A DNA stretch of 64,000 nt, taken from positions 62,001-126,000 of the forward strand of contig NZ_CAKMSJ010000002.1 in NCBI RefSeq assembly GCF_928381505.1, written 5' to 3'. This document shows, piece after piece, positions 18,306 to 27,988 of the stretch. The stretch is from Rothia endophytica. GTDB lineage: Bacteria > Actinomycetota > Actinomycetes > Actinomycetales > Micrococcaceae. The stretch's first letter is position 1, and each line of letters opens with the position of its first letter. Under the pieces are notes generated by a model. That model made no database searches. It was given only the letters and a program-made list of their open reading frames with translations, and was not told the DNA's origin. The position numbers and the translations under genes were made by a program.

Positions 18306-19424
18306 ATGATTTCCATTCTGTTGGCTGCAGCTTTCGGCTTGATCATCTCGATCGTCGGAACACCGATTTACACCAAATGGCTGGTGAAACAGCAGTTTGG
18401 CCAGTTCATCCGCGAAGATGGCCCTACCTCCCATCAGACTAAGCGAGGCACCCCCACTATGGGCGGTGTCATGATGATGCTGGCAACGGTGCTGGGTTTC
18501 TTCTTCTCCCTCTGGTTATCAGCAGCTATTTTTGGTACTTCCTGGGCAGCGTCCGCCTCGGTTTTGCTTGCTATGTTCCTCATGCTGGGCATGGCCGGTG
18601 TTGGCTTTATCGATGATTTCAAGAAAATCTGGAAGAAGCAGAGCGAGGGGCTGACCCCCAAGGGCAAGATTGTCTTGCAGGGGCTGATTGGCACTCTCTT
18701 CGCGGCCGGTGCCCTCTTCTTGAAGGACGACCGCGGGTGGGCTCCTGCCTCGAGCAAGATTTCATTCACCCGGGATATCTCCTGGTTGGATCTAGGTTTT
18801 GCCGGCCCCATTGTTCTTCTGCTTCTCTTCATCATTTGGGCTAACCTCATTGCCACCGCAACTACCAACGCTGTAAACCTCACCGATGGCCTTGATGGCT
18901 TGGCTACGGGAGCTGCGATTCTGGTCTTTAGCGGCTACCTGCTGATTTCTATGTGGCAGCAGCAGCACCTCTGCACCCCTGCCCCCATGGACACCGTCTG
19001 CTATGAGGTTCCTGCCTCCGGCCAGATGGCAATGCTCGCGGCATCCCTTATTGGTGCTCTCATCGGCTTCCTCTGGTGGAACACCTCACCGGCAACCATC
19101 TTCATGGGGGACACCGGTTCGCTGGGCCTCGGTGGTGCCCTGGCTGCCTTTGCCATCATTACCCGCACCCAGCTGCTTCTGCCCATTATTGCCGGCCTCT
19201 TTGTCATCATTGCTATCTCGGTCATCCTGCAGGTGGGCTACTTCAAAATGAGCGGCGGCAAGCGAATCTTCCGCATGGCGCCCCTGCAACACCACTTCGA
19301 ACTAAAGGGCTGGGCAGAAGTTAACGTGGTCGTTCGCTTCTGGATTCTTGCCGGTCTTTTTGTTGCCGTAGCTCTAGGCATCTTCTACGGTGACTGGCTC
19401 ATGAGTAATGGAGGCTCCTTCTAA
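18306..19424 (+). CDS. mraY: phospho-N-acetylmuramoyl-pentapeptide-transferase
   Basis: Polytopic membrane enzyme (about ten helices) that transfers phospho-MurNAc-pentapeptide to undecaprenyl phosphate to give lipid I. Key motifs are TPTMGGVMMM, the Asp pair in FIDDFKK, NLTDGLDGLATG, and MGDTGSLGLGGALAAFA, with HHFELKGW near the end. Length 372 is typical of actinobacteria. The stop shares a base with the murD start. Confidence 0.96.
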   Translation: MISILLAAAFGLIISIVGTPIYTKWLVKQQFGQFIREDGPTSHQTKRGTPTMGGVMMMLATVLGFFFSLWLSAAIFGTSWAASASVLLAMFLMLGMAGVGFIDDFKKIWKKQSEGLTPKGKIVLQGLIGTLFAAGALFLKDDRGWAPASSKISFTRDISWLDLGFAGPIVLLLLFIIWANLIATATTNAVNLTDGLDGLATGAAILVFSGYLLISMWQQQHLCTPAPMDTVCYEVPASGQMAMLAASLIGALIGFLWWNTSPATIFMGDTGSLGLGGALAAFAIITRTQLLLPIIAGLFVIIAISVILQVGYFKMSGGKRIFRMAPLQHHFELKGWAEVNVVVRFWILAGLFVAVALGIFYGDWLMSNGGSF

Positions 19425-20959
19425 TGAAGGCTAATAATGAAAACCCCGTCTACGGCTATGAACGCCTTGAGCAGCTGACCACCTGGGATTCAGACTGGGC
19501 TGGGCTACGCGTCGTCGTAGCGGGTCTCGGCGTATCGGGTTTCGCTACTGCTGATACCCTCATCGAGCTGGGCGCTCGCGTTGTGGTGGTCGACGGTAAC
19601 GACACCGAAGCCAACCAGACCAAAGCCACCACCCTGAGCATTGTGGGTGCCGCAGAGACCCTGCTAGGCGCAGGTTCCATGGACTCTCTGCCCCTGGTTG
19701 AAGGTCAGCCCGCCGAGCTAGTGGTTACCTCCCCGGGCCTACCACCGGCGCTGGGCATCCTGGCCGACGCCCGGGATCAAAAGATTCAAATTTGGGGCGA
19801 TGTTGAGCTTGCCTGGCGCGTGCGCGAACGCGAAGGACGCAAGACTGCCCAGTGGCTCTGCATCACCGGAACCAACGGTAAAACCACCACCGTGGGCATG
19901 ACCGAATCCATCCTCCAGACCGCTGGCCACAAGGCCATCGCCGTGGGTAACGTGGGCACCCCTATTCTTGATGCCCTGCGTGACCCGGTGGAATATGACT
20001 TCTTTGCCGTTGAACTCTCCAGCTTCCAACTGCACTGGACCTACTCTCTCTCACCCCTCGCCTCGGTGGTGCTCAATGTAGCCGAGGACCATGTGGACTG
20101 GCACGAGGGCTACGCAAACTACCTGGCTGATAAAGCCCGCGTGTACGAGAACACGCAGGTTGCCTGCATCTTCAACGCCAACCAGGACGAAATTGTGCGC
20201 ATGGTTGAAGAAGCTGATGTGGTTGAGGGCTGCCGAGCTATCGGTTTTTGGGCCGACACCCCCGCGCTGTCAATGTTCGGTGTGGTTGATGGCCTGCTAG
20301 TCGACCGGGCTTTTTTGGATGACCGCCGTCATCAGGCCCTTGAAGTTGCCGCTGTTTCTGATACTGGTCAACTACCCACCAAGCACACTGTTGAGAATGC
20401 TCTGGCCGCTGCTGCGCTCACTCGAGCCGCCGGTATCAGCCCGGAACAGGTAAAGGCTGGCTTACAAAACTATGAGCCGGGAGCTCACCGCATTCAGCTG
20501 GTTGCCAACACTCACGGGGTGCTGTGGGTCAATGACTCCAAAGCGACCAACCCCCACGCTGCCAACGCCTCACTGGAGTCCTTCAACCCGGTGATCTGGG
20601 TTGCCGGTGGCCTATCTAAAGGCGTGACCTATGATGAGCTGGTTCAAAACCATAAGGACCGCCTCAAAGCTGTAGTGATGATTGGCACCGATACCGGTGC
20701 CCTGCAATCCGCACTAGACCGCCACGCACCCGAGGTGCCCGTACACAACATGACGCAGAGCGTCCTGCTATCCAACCAGACAGACGGTGCTGCCGTCATG
20801 CAGTTGGCGGTCGCCAAAGCCCACGAGATTTCTGAACAGAATGACACCGTGCTGATGGCACCTGCTGCGGCTTCTATGGATCAGTTTGCATCCTACGCTG
20901 ATCGCGGTAACGCTTTCATCGATGCAGTGACAGACCTGGTCAATCAGATCAACTCCTAG
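19424..20959 (+). CDS. murD: UDP-N-acetylmuramoyl-L-alanine--D-glutamate ligase
   Basis: Adds D-glutamate, the second stem-peptide residue. N-terminal Rossmann-like VVAGLGVSGFATADTL binds UDP-MurNAc; the ATP loop is ITGTNGKTTTVGM, followed by VELSSFQL, NVAEDHVDWHE and NDSKATNPHAANASL. At 511 residues it is longer than the E. coli enzyme but in the actinobacterial range. It overlaps mraY by one base (TAATG), so it is probably translationally coupled. Confidence 0.95.
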   Translation: MKANNENPVYGYERLEQLTTWDSDWAGLRVVVAGLGVSGFATADTLIELGARVVVVDGNDTEANQTKATTLSIVGAAETLLGAGSMDSLPLVEGQPAELVVTSPGLPPALGILADARDQKIQIWGDVELAWRVREREGRKTAQWLCITGTNGKTTTVGMTESILQTAGHKAIAVGNVGTPILDALRDPVEYDFFAVELSSFQLHWTYSLSPLASVVLNVAEDHVDWHEGYANYLADKARVYENTQVACIFNANQDEIVRMVEEADVVEGCRAIGFWADTPALSMFGVVDGLLVDRAFLDDRRHQALEVAAVSDTGQLPTKHTVENALAAAALTRAAGISPEQVKAGLQNYEPGAHRIQLVANTHGVLWVNDSKATNPHAANASLESFNPVIWVAGGLSKGVTYDELVQNHKDRLKAVVMIGTDTGALQSALDRHAPEVPVHNMTQSVLLSNQTDGAAVMQLAVAKAHEISEQNDTVLMAPAAASMDQFASYADRGNAFIDAVTDLVNQINS

Positions 20960-21054
20960 CTGTGCTCACGGGGAGGGCTTCACATCTTGGGGCCCGCCCC
21001 CTGCATTTTAAGACCGCAACCAGAGAGCCTCTTCCCGAAAGAAGTGATGACACC

Positions 21055-22881
21055 GTGAGCCTCACTGCTACACCTACACCGAGCCCATCAAACGGTGGGC
21101 GGGTACGCCACACCGCACACTGGCTCAAAGAGCAGTGGGAGCGGGTTCAGCTGCGCCTGAGCTCAATGGTCCTGAGCGATGTGCCCCTGGTCCTTATCGG
21201 CACGGTGGTTGTGCTTACCTCGTTCGGCATCATCATGGTGCTCTCAGCATCGAGCGTGGAGCAGATTTCAGCAGGTTTGCAGCCCTACGCCCAGGCGCGC
21301 TCTCAGGGCTTCTATGCTGTGCTGGGTCTGCTGGCCATGGTGGTGATAGGTTTCTTCATTCCTGTGCGGCTTTACCGTAACCGTTTGGCGCTGAACTTAG
21401 CCCTCGGGGCATGCGCTTTGCTGCTGCTAGCGGTTATCTTCGTGGGTGTTGAGGTTGGCGGTAATAAGAACTGGATTTCCCTGGGCGGTATCAGAATTCA
21501 GCCTTCAGAGATTGCCAAGCCGGTGATGATCCTGTGGCTGGCACTGGTCTTTTCACGGCAGGGGCAGATTGACCGCGGGCGCCCTGCCCAAACCATCTTC
21601 AAGGCGCTCTTCCCTGCCGCCTTGGGGCTCATCACGATCGTGGGTCTGATTCTGGCAGGCCATGATTTGGGTACAGTGCTGGTTTACGGTCTCTTCTTTT
21701 CCACCATGCTGCTGGCGGCTAAACCTTCGCGTATTACGGTCGTTTCGGTCTTTAGCCTTCTAGGGTTCGCAGCTCTGGCTCTGGTAGCGATAAGCCCTAA
21801 CCGTATCGAACGAATTTTTAATACCTTCGCTTTCTGGAAAGAGTGTGTGGAGGCATCCTGTGACCAGGCTAATTCTGGCTTAGCCGCTCTAGCCACCGGT
21901 GGCTTCTGGGGAGTCGGATTGGGGCAGTCGCGTCAGAAATACAACTACCTGCCAGAGGCCCATAACGACTACATTTTCGCCGTTATTGGCGAAGAGTTAG
22001 GGCTGCTGGGTAGTCTGTCGGTCCTGGTGCTCTATGGAGCACTGATCTACTGCGCCATGCGCATCATTCTTCGATCCTCAGACCTGTTCATTCGCTTTGC
22101 CACCATTGGGCTGATTACCTGGTTGGTGGGGCAGGCCATGATGAACATCGCTATGGTCGTCGGTATGATGCCGGTGATCGGTGTGCCCCTTCCCTACGTT
22201 TCCTATGGTGGGTCCTCACTGATTTCATCCCTAATTGCTGCAGGTATTTTGATTGCATTCGCGCGCCAAACCCCGCTTCAACCCATCATGGGCGAAGAAT
22301 CTAGGGTTGGTAACGGAGGCTCTGTGCAAAAGGACGCCGCTCGCCGGGTAAAACTTGGGCGCTTGGTGGCTGCTGAACAAGAGAAAATCTCAGCTGACCC
22401 CTACAACTCGGGCTGGACTCTTGAAAAGTTCATCCAGCGGTTCAAACTTGATAGGTTAGCCTCTGCCGTTGCCGGTAGCACCGCGCCAGCTGGGGCAAAT
22501 GAGCACCAATCGCGGCAGGCCGGCCCACGTCAGCAAGGCGGCGGTTCAGTCGACGCCGGTGGGCGCGTGTCACCGCAGACTGCGCACCGCTCTGGTGAAC
22601 GTCTACAACCCGAAGGCATGAAAAGCTCACCCGCTCCGCGGTCAGCCGGGACTGCACCAGTCCACCCCTCCGCTCGCACCCAGCAAGCTAAGCAGGGTAC
22701 TCAAGGGGAGCAGAACACTCGGGCCTCGAATGCAACCCCCTCAACGCCTAAGCTACCTAAGGCGCAGCCAGAACCAGAACCCAAAATTCCCGCTGGTTTG
22801 CGCACTATCAAAAAAGCTCGTGAGGTTCCAGCACGAGATTCTGAGGGCGGTCTATCTGGCGGCAAGACACCCCGCGAATAG
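21055..22881 (+). CDS. ftsW: SEDS-family septal glycosyltransferase/lipid II polymerase
   Basis: Polytopic SEDS protein working with FtsI to polymerise septal glycan. Membrane helices start at VPLVLIGTVVVLTSFGIIMV; LPEAHNDYIFAVIGEELG and the GVPLPYVSYGGSS loop are signature sequences. After the last helix, about 190 residues of Gln/Pro/Ser/Arg-rich, probably disordered cytoplasmic tail follow. The mycobacterial FtsW tail contacts FtsZ, so a similar role is possible. Start choice is uncertain. The GTG at 21055 gives MSLTATPTPS; an in-frame GTG at 20962 would add 31 residues but has no convincing ribosome site. Confidence 0.9.
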   Translation: MSLTATPTPSPSNGGRVRHTAHWLKEQWERVQLRLSSMVLSDVPLVLIGTVVVLTSFGIIMVLSASSVEQISAGLQPYAQARSQGFYAVLGLLAMVVIGFFIPVRLYRNRLALNLALGACALLLLAVIFVGVEVGGNKNWISLGGIRIQPSEIAKPVMILWLALVFSRQGQIDRGRPAQTIFKALFPAALGLITIVGLILAGHDLGTVLVYGLFFSTMLLAAKPSRITVVSVFSLLGFAALALVAISPNRIERIFNTFAFWKECVEASCDQANSGLAALATGGFWGVGLGQSRQKYNYLPEAHNDYIFAVIGEELGLLGSLSVLVLYGALIYCAMRIILRSSDLFIRFATIGLITWLVGQAMMNIAMVVGMMPVIGVPLPYVSYGGSSLISSLIAAGILIAFARQTPLQPIMGEESRVGNGGSVQKDAARRVKLGRLVAAEQEKISADPYNSGWTLEKFIQRFKLDRLASAVAGSTAPAGANEHQSRQAGPRQQGGGSVDAGGRVSPQTAHRSGERLQPEGMKSSPAPRSAGTAPVHPSARTQQAKQGTQGEQNTRASNATPSTPKLPKAQPEPEPKIPAGLRTIKKAREVPARDSEGGLSGGKTPRE

Positions 22882-22943
22882 TGCCCCGGGCGCTGAATGC
22901 GTAAACTGTAAGGCGTAAACAACCTTTTTCATGGAGCGAATGA

Positions 22944-24038
22944 ATGACCAAGGCACCAACCGTAGTGCTTGCAGGGGGCGGCACCGCCGGGCACATTAAC
23001 CCGATGCTTGCTATAGCACGTGCGCTCAAGGACCAAGAACCCAGCGTCAACATCATGACAGTAGGTACTGAAGGTAGCATGGAAGCAACCATGGTACCGG
23101 CCGCTGGCTTTGAGATAAGCTTCATCCCCAAGGTTCCCTTTCCCCGACGTCCTACCCTGGATGCGCTCAAATTTCCCCTCAAATTTAAGCAATCACTGAA
23201 TGTGGCGGAGAAGATACTGACCGACAATTCAGCATCCGTTGTGGTCGGAGTCGGCGGTTACGTGTGTACTCCTATGTACTTGGCCGCACAAAAGCTTGGC
23301 CTGCCGGTAGTGATTCATGAAGCTAATGCTAAGCCCGGTTTAGCTAATAAAGTCGGCGCCAAAAAAGCTGCTGTAGTGGCCACTGCCTTCCCCGATACAC
23401 CCATCAAGAACGCTCAGCTGGTGGGCATGCCTATGCGCCAGAACATTGCAGAGCTGGATCGGGTCGCCGAAGCAACTGCGGCTCGCGAGCGGCTGGGGCT
23501 AGACCCTCACCTGCCGACCCTGGTAGTGACCGGTGGTTCGCTCGGCGCCCTCAGCCTCAATAAGGCTATTGAAGAGATAGTCGATGATATCGCCGGGTGG
23601 GGCTTTCAGGTTCTCCACATCACAGGTCGAGATAAAGCACTGCGCACCCCGCAGGGCGAGATTCGTGAAGCGCCTGCCTATCATCAGGTTGAATTCATTA
23701 CTTCCATGGAAGATGTCTATGCCGCTGCTGATCTGTTGATTGTGCGCTCAGGAGCCGCCACCGTCAGCGAAGTAGCTGCGGTGGGCGTTCCTGCAATCTT
23801 TGTGCCGCTGCCCATCGGCAACGGTGAGCAGGCTTTGAACGCTAAGAGCCTGGTCGATGCCGGGGGAGGGCTGCTCGTTGCCGACGCTGACTTCACAGCA
23901 GACTGGTTCCGCCAGCATGTACCGGCTTTGCTGACCGACCATAAGAAACTTAAAGACATGGCTAGCACCTCGTACCAGCACGGTATTCGTGACGCTGCTG
24001 CTGTGGTGGCCCGTAAAATACTGGAGGTAGCTCACTAA
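22944..24038 (+). CDS. murG: lipid II synthase: UDP-GlcNAc transferase
   Basis: GT28 glycosyltransferase at the inner membrane face that adds GlcNAc to lipid I. GGGTAGHINPMLAIARAL is the lipid-binding glycine loop, with VGVGGYVCTPMYLAA, HEANAKPGLANK, VTGGSLGALSLNKA, and the UDP-GlcNAc region RSGAATVSEVAAVGVPAIFVPLP. It is full length at 364 residues. The stop overlaps the murC start by one base. Confidence 0.96.
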   Translation: MTKAPTVVLAGGGTAGHINPMLAIARALKDQEPSVNIMTVGTEGSMEATMVPAAGFEISFIPKVPFPRRPTLDALKFPLKFKQSLNVAEKILTDNSASVVVGVGGYVCTPMYLAAQKLGLPVVIHEANAKPGLANKVGAKKAAVVATAFPDTPIKNAQLVGMPMRQNIAELDRVAEATAARERLGLDPHLPTLVVTGGSLGALSLNKAIEEIVDDIAGWGFQVLHITGRDKALRTPQGEIREAPAYHQVEFITSMEDVYAAADLLIVRSGAATVSEVAAVGVPAIFVPLPIGNGEQALNAKSLVDAGGGLLVADADFTADWFRQHVPALLTDHKKLKDMASTSYQHGIRDAAAVVARKILEVAH

Positions 24039-25531
24039 TGACTGACTCACTCATCAATCTTTCTATCGACCTTCCCGCTCCGCTGACCCCTCCCTTCCCC
24101 GAGCGTCCAGTTTTGGACCAGCTGGGGCACGTTCACTTCATCGGCATCGGCGGTGCCGGCATGAGTGCTGTTGCCCGGCTGATGCTGCAGGCTGGGATGA
24201 CGGTTAGCGGTTCAGATAAGGCAGAGGGTGCAACCCTGGACTCTCTGAGACAACTGGGCGCTACCGTTTACACTCCGCAGGCAGCTGAGAATATTAGCGG
24301 TGCTCAGACGGTGGTGATTTCTACAGCAATTCGCGAAGATAACCCTGAGCTTGCTGCCGCTCGTGCTTCCGGTCTGCTGGTGCTCCACCGGTCAGAGGCC
24401 CTAGCGGCTACCATGCGGGACTCGAAGGTCATCGCTGTTGCCGGGACCCACGGTAAAACCACCACCAGTTCTATGATCTCGGTGATGATGTCAGGTCTTG
24501 AGCTTTCACCCTCATTTGCGGTTGGCTCAACGATCGCTGGCTTCGGTAGCAACGCCCACCTGGGGGCTGCTGGCCCTGAGAGTTGGTTTGTGGCTGAGGC
24601 AGATGAATCTGACGGTTCCTTCGTGCGTTACCGCCCAGAAATTGCGGTGGTTACTAACGCTGAACCAGACCACCTGGATTTCTACGGCACCGCCGAACGG
24701 GTGACAGAAGCCTTCAACCGGTTCATTGGCTCAATGGCACCTGGCGGTGTGCTGGTCACCTGTGCCGATGACGCCGGTGCCTCCAAGCTAGCAGAGCGTG
24801 CCCGCTCAGCAGGTGTGGACGTCGTGACCTACGGCGAAACCTCTGAAGCCCAGGTGCAGCTCACGGGCATCACCTCGCACGGCACTGAATGCTCATCAAA
24901 CCTGGTCTGGGACTTCACCGTGGGGCAGCAGAAGTTCGCCGGGCATATCACCCTCACCCTGCCGGTGCCGGGCGTCCACAACCAGCTCAACGCGACCGCA
25001 GGATTTATCTGTGCACTCATTGCGGGAGCCTCACCGTCGGATGCGGTTCAAGCGCTCGGCAACTTTACCGGAACTGACCGCCGGTTTACCCTGCGCGGCG
25101 AGGCCGCCGGTGTGAAGGTCTTTGACGATTACGCCCACCATCCCACTGAAGTTCAGCGTGCTCTGGAGACGGGCAGGACCGTTGCAGCCGGACACAACCT
25201 TTACGTGCTGTTCCAGCCCCATCTCTTTTCCCGCACCAAAGAGTTCTCGGCAGAATTTGCCCGTTCACTGTCACAGGCAGACCGGTCCTACGTACTAGAT
25301 ATCTATCCAGCTCGTGAACAACCGATGGAGGACGTCACTAGCCACCTGATTACTGATGCCGGTTACTCTGAGGTGCACTATGCACCAGATGCCCACGAGG
25401 CCGTCCGGTCAATTGTTGCCGCAGCTCTGCCCGGTGACATCATAATGACGGTTGGAGCCGGTGATATTACCGCCTACGGCCAAGAGCTGGTCAACCAGCT
25501 GCGTGCACGTGAAAGCTCTGCAGCCCAGTGA
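24038..25531 (+). CDS. murC: UDP-N-acetylmuramate--L-alanine ligase
   Basis: Adds L-alanine to UDP-MurNAc. HFIGIGGAGMSAVARLML is the nucleotide-sugar loop, AVAGTHGKTTTSSMI the ATP loop, then EADESDGSF, NAEPDHLDFYG, and DDYAHHPTEV. The C-terminal domain is complete, for 497 residues in all. The ends overlap both murG (one base) and ftsQ (four bases, GTGA). Confidence 0.96.
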   Translation: MTDSLINLSIDLPAPLTPPFPERPVLDQLGHVHFIGIGGAGMSAVARLMLQAGMTVSGSDKAEGATLDSLRQLGATVYTPQAAENISGAQTVVISTAIREDNPELAAARASGLLVLHRSEALAATMRDSKVIAVAGTHGKTTTSSMISVMMSGLELSPSFAVGSTIAGFGSNAHLGAAGPESWFVAEADESDGSFVRYRPEIAVVTNAEPDHLDFYGTAERVTEAFNRFIGSMAPGGVLVTCADDAGASKLAERARSAGVDVVTYGETSEAQVQLTGITSHGTECSSNLVWDFTVGQQKFAGHITLTLPVPGVHNQLNATAGFICALIAGASPSDAVQALGNFTGTDRRFTLRGEAAGVKVFDDYAHHPTEVQRALETGRTVAAGHNLYVLFQPHLFSRTKEFSAEFARSLSQADRSYVLDIYPAREQPMEDVTSHLITDAGYSEVHYAPDAHEAVRSIVAAALPGDIIMTVGAGDITAYGQELVNQLRARESSAAQ

Positions 25532-26481
25532 GTCACCCCAAAAACGGCTCACCGGATCAGCACGCCGCCTCAAAGAAAAGTGGACGCCAGCGGACGCCAC
25601 GGGTCCGCCTCAATTCTTCAAAGGTTGAGCAGCTGAGCGGTGAGACAGACAACCTCGTTGATATCTCAACCAATAGCCGGTTTGCGCAGTGGAGGCGTGA
25701 TCACGCCGAACAGCCTCACCGAGAAGATGCAGATACAGAGAGCCAATCAGCCGATCAGCAAAGCCAACCTCAACCGGAAAGAACACCTCGGTCTGTTAGC
25801 CGGTTGAAAGGCTGGTTCTACGGGCTTGCAACGGTGGTAGTTGTAGCTGCCCTGTTCGTGGGTGTGGTCTTTTTCTCCCCCCTTCTCGCTACTCGCACCA
25901 TCACGGTGGAGGGGGCGTCCTTGCTTGATTCCTCTTACGTCAAGGATCAGCTGGTTCCCCTAGAGGGGGTACCGATGACCAGAGTTACTGAGGATCAAGT
26001 CGCTGATCTGGTGGGCAACCAGGAGGTGCTCCGAGGCGTCAGCCTTGAAGCTAGACCACCTCATGAACTGGTGGTCAAGCTTCATGAGCGCGTACCGGTT
26101 GCCGTGGTTAAGGATGACGATGCTTATGTGCTCGTTGATGACGAAGGTAAGCAGCTTCGGACTACCGAAACTGTAGAGAGTGCTGGGGTTCCATTAGTGG
26201 ATGGAGGAACAGACATTCTGGGTACGCCGGAATTTACGACAGTGACGGGGGTTCTGGCAGCTTTACCAACGTCTATTTTGTCTCAGGTTTCTGAAGCGAC
26301 TGCTGATTCGGCGTCAACCATTAACTTGCAGATGGCTGATGGCACCCGAGTTATTTGGGGGACACCCGCTGAAAGTGAACTTAAGGCTAAGGTTTTGATG
26401 AGCCTGATGGAATCAGTGGGCGCTGAGGGCGCCGTGACCGTCTATGACGTTTCCAGCCCACTTGTTCCCACCGTCAAGTAG
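25528..26481 (+). CDS. ftsQ: cell division protein FtsQ
   Basis: Bitopic division protein linking FtsL/FtsB to the ring. About 90 polar cytoplasmic residues are followed by one membrane helix (LATVVVVAALFVGVVFFSPLL). The extracellular POTRA domain follows (TRTITVEGASLLDSSYVKDQL up to VVKLHERVPVAVVK), then the FtsQ beta domain. At 317 residues it is typical of actinobacteria. The GTG start lies inside the end of murC. It is the last gene before a promoter-containing gap and ftsZ. Confidence 0.9.
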   Translation: MSHPKNGSPDQHAASKKSGRQRTPRVRLNSSKVEQLSGETDNLVDISTNSRFAQWRRDHAEQPHREDADTESQSADQQSQPQPERTPRSVSRLKGWFYGLATVVVVAALFVGVVFFSPLLATRTITVEGASLLDSSYVKDQLVPLEGVPMTRVTEDQVADLVGNQEVLRGVSLEARPPHELVVKLHERVPVAVVKDDDAYVLVDDEGKQLRTTETVESAGVPLVDGGTDILGTPEFTTVTGVLAALPTSILSQVSEATADSASTINLQMADGTRVIWGTPAESELKAKVLMSLMESVGAEGAVTVYDVSSPLVPTVK

Positions 26482-26573
26482 TTAAACCTAAAGCTTAGAT
26501 TAGATTTCAACCTTCAGAATTTCTGAAAAAGTAATGCTTGGGTCGACACTGGGGCGACAACCTGCCCGTGAAA

Positions 26574-26602
26574 TTGATAATCTTTCATTGATTGAGTAAA
26601 TA
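26574..26602 (+). promoter_or_regulatory. probable ftsZ promoter
   Basis: TTGATA (26574-26579) and TAAATA (26597-26602) with 17-base spacing, in the AT-rich 190-base gap between ftsQ and ftsZ. It predicts a start near 26609, which would place the inverted repeat at 26612-26641 at the very 5' end of the ftsZ transcript. Confidence 0.55.
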
Positions 26603-26611
26603 AAATGTTCC

Positions 26612-26641
26612 AATCTAACCTTTAAAGTAAAGGTTTAGATT
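26612..26641 (+). repeat. inverted repeat in the ftsZ leader
   Basis: Arms AATCTAACCTTTA and TAAAGGTTTAGATT pair along 13 bp with one extra T, around a 3-base loop. It ends two bases before an in-frame GTG and 31 bases before the chosen ftsZ ATG. It could be an mRNA leader hairpin or an operator for a dimeric repressor. There is no T-tract after it, so it is not a terminator. Confidence 0.7.
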
Positions 26642-26672
26642 TGTGTCTAAGAGTAAAAACAGTAGGGAATCC

Positions 26673-27875
26673 ATGGATACATCAGCTCCCCAGAACTACC
26701 TGGCAGTTATCAAAGTAGTCGGCATCGGTGGCGGTGGCGTAAACGCCGTTAACCGCATGATTGAGGTCGGTCTCCGCGGTGTTGAGTTCATCGCCATCAA
26801 TACCGACGCTCAGGCACTGCTTATGTCAGATGCGGATGTAAAGCTCGACGTGGGCCGTGAACTGACCCGCGGCCTTGGCGCTGGTGCTAACCCCGATGTG
26901 GGACGTCAGGCTGCTGAAGACCACGAGCAGGAAATTGAAGAGGTGCTCAAGGGCGCTGATATGGTATTCGTAACCGCTGGTGAAGGTGGTGGCACCGGTA
27001 CCGGTGGTGCACCCGTCGTCGCACGCATTGCCCGCTCCCTGGGCGCACTGACCATTGGTGTTGTGACCCGCCCCTTCACCTTTGAAGGCCGCCGTCGTTC
27101 AAACCAAGCAGAGACCGGCATCGCTGCTCTGCGCGATGAAGTTGATACCCTCATCGTCATCCCCAACGACCGTCTGCTCTCCATCTCGGACCGCAACGTT
27201 TCTATGCTCGACGCCTTCAAGTCAGCTGACCAGGTTCTGCTCTCAGGTGTCCAGGGCATCACCGACCTGATCACCACCCCCGGTCTGATTAACCTTGACT
27301 TTGCAGACGTTAAGTCAGTCATGCAGGGTGCTGGTTCAGCTCTCATGGGCATTGGCTCCGCATCCGGTGAAGACCGTGCCGTCAAGGCAGCCGAACTGGC
27401 GATTGCATCCCCTCTGCTCGAGGCATCCATCGATGGTGCTCACGGCGTTCTGCTGTCCATCCAGGGCGGTTCAGACCTGGGTCTCTTCGAAATCAACGAG
27501 GCAGCTCGCCTGGTTCAGGAAGTTGCTCACCCCGACGCCAACATCATCTTCGGTGCCGTCATTGACGATGCCCTGGGCGATGAAGCTCGCGTTACCGTTA
27601 TTGCCGCTGGTTTTGATTCGGTCGACCCCGAAACCAACTCCAATAACACCAACGCAGCAGCCAACCAGGCAGCACGCACCCAGCAGAGCTTCGGAGGCGC
27701 ATCTGCTCCCTCTTCAGCTTCACGCGGTTTCAGTGCCCCGGCTACTAACACCTGGGAATCAAACAACAATGATGTTCCCACTAACGCTGGCTTTGACGTT
27801 GATCTTCCCCCCGTGGTTGAAGATGCATCGGCTAACCGACGTGACACTCTGGATGTTCCCGACTTCCTTAAGTAG
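26673..27875 (+). CDS. ftsZ: cell division GTPase FtsZ
   Basis: Tubulin-like GTPase forming the division ring. [17 protein letters not shown] starts the GTPase domain, [16 protein letters not shown] is the tubulin signature, and [12 protein letters not shown] is the T7-region catalytic loop. A Ser/Asn/Thr-rich linker (about residues 316-385) ends in the conserved tail [10 protein letters not shown], which binds SepF and FtsW. The ATG at 26673 ([14 protein letters not shown]) matches the family start; the GTG at 26643 would add ten residues. A strong terminator follows. Confidence 0.97.
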   Translation: MDTSAPQNYLAVIKVVGIGGGGVNAVNRMIEVGLRGVEFIAINTDAQALLMSDADVKLDVGRELTRGLGAGANPDVGRQAAEDHEQEIEEVLKGADMVFVTAGEGGGTGTGGAPVVARIARSLGALTIGVVTRPFTFEGRRRSNQAETGIAALRDEVDTLIVIPNDRLLSISDRNVSMLDAFKSADQVLLSGVQGITDLITTPGLINLDFADVKSVMQGAGSALMGIGSASGEDRAVKAAELAIASPLLEASIDGAHGVLLSIQGGSDLGLFEINEAARLVQEVAHPDANIIFGAVIDDALGDEARVTVIAAGFDSVDPETNSNNTNAAANQAARTQQSFGGASAPSSASRGFSAPATNTWESNNNDVPTNAGFDVDLPPVVEDASANRRDTLDVPDFLK

Positions 27876-27901
27876 GGCATCAACCATCATAATTTGATGC
27901 G

Positions 27902-27940
27902 GTGGGGGTGAAGGCAAGATGTGCCTTCACCCCCACTTTT
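27902..27940 (+). terminator. strong terminator after ftsZ
   Basis: A perfect 15-bp stem (27902-27916 with 27922-27936), 5-base loop, then TTTT. Confidence 0.9.
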
Positions 27941-27988
27941 GCACGGTAGAGTTTTTAGCACATACCCTTGGCCTCAGAAAGCAAATCA

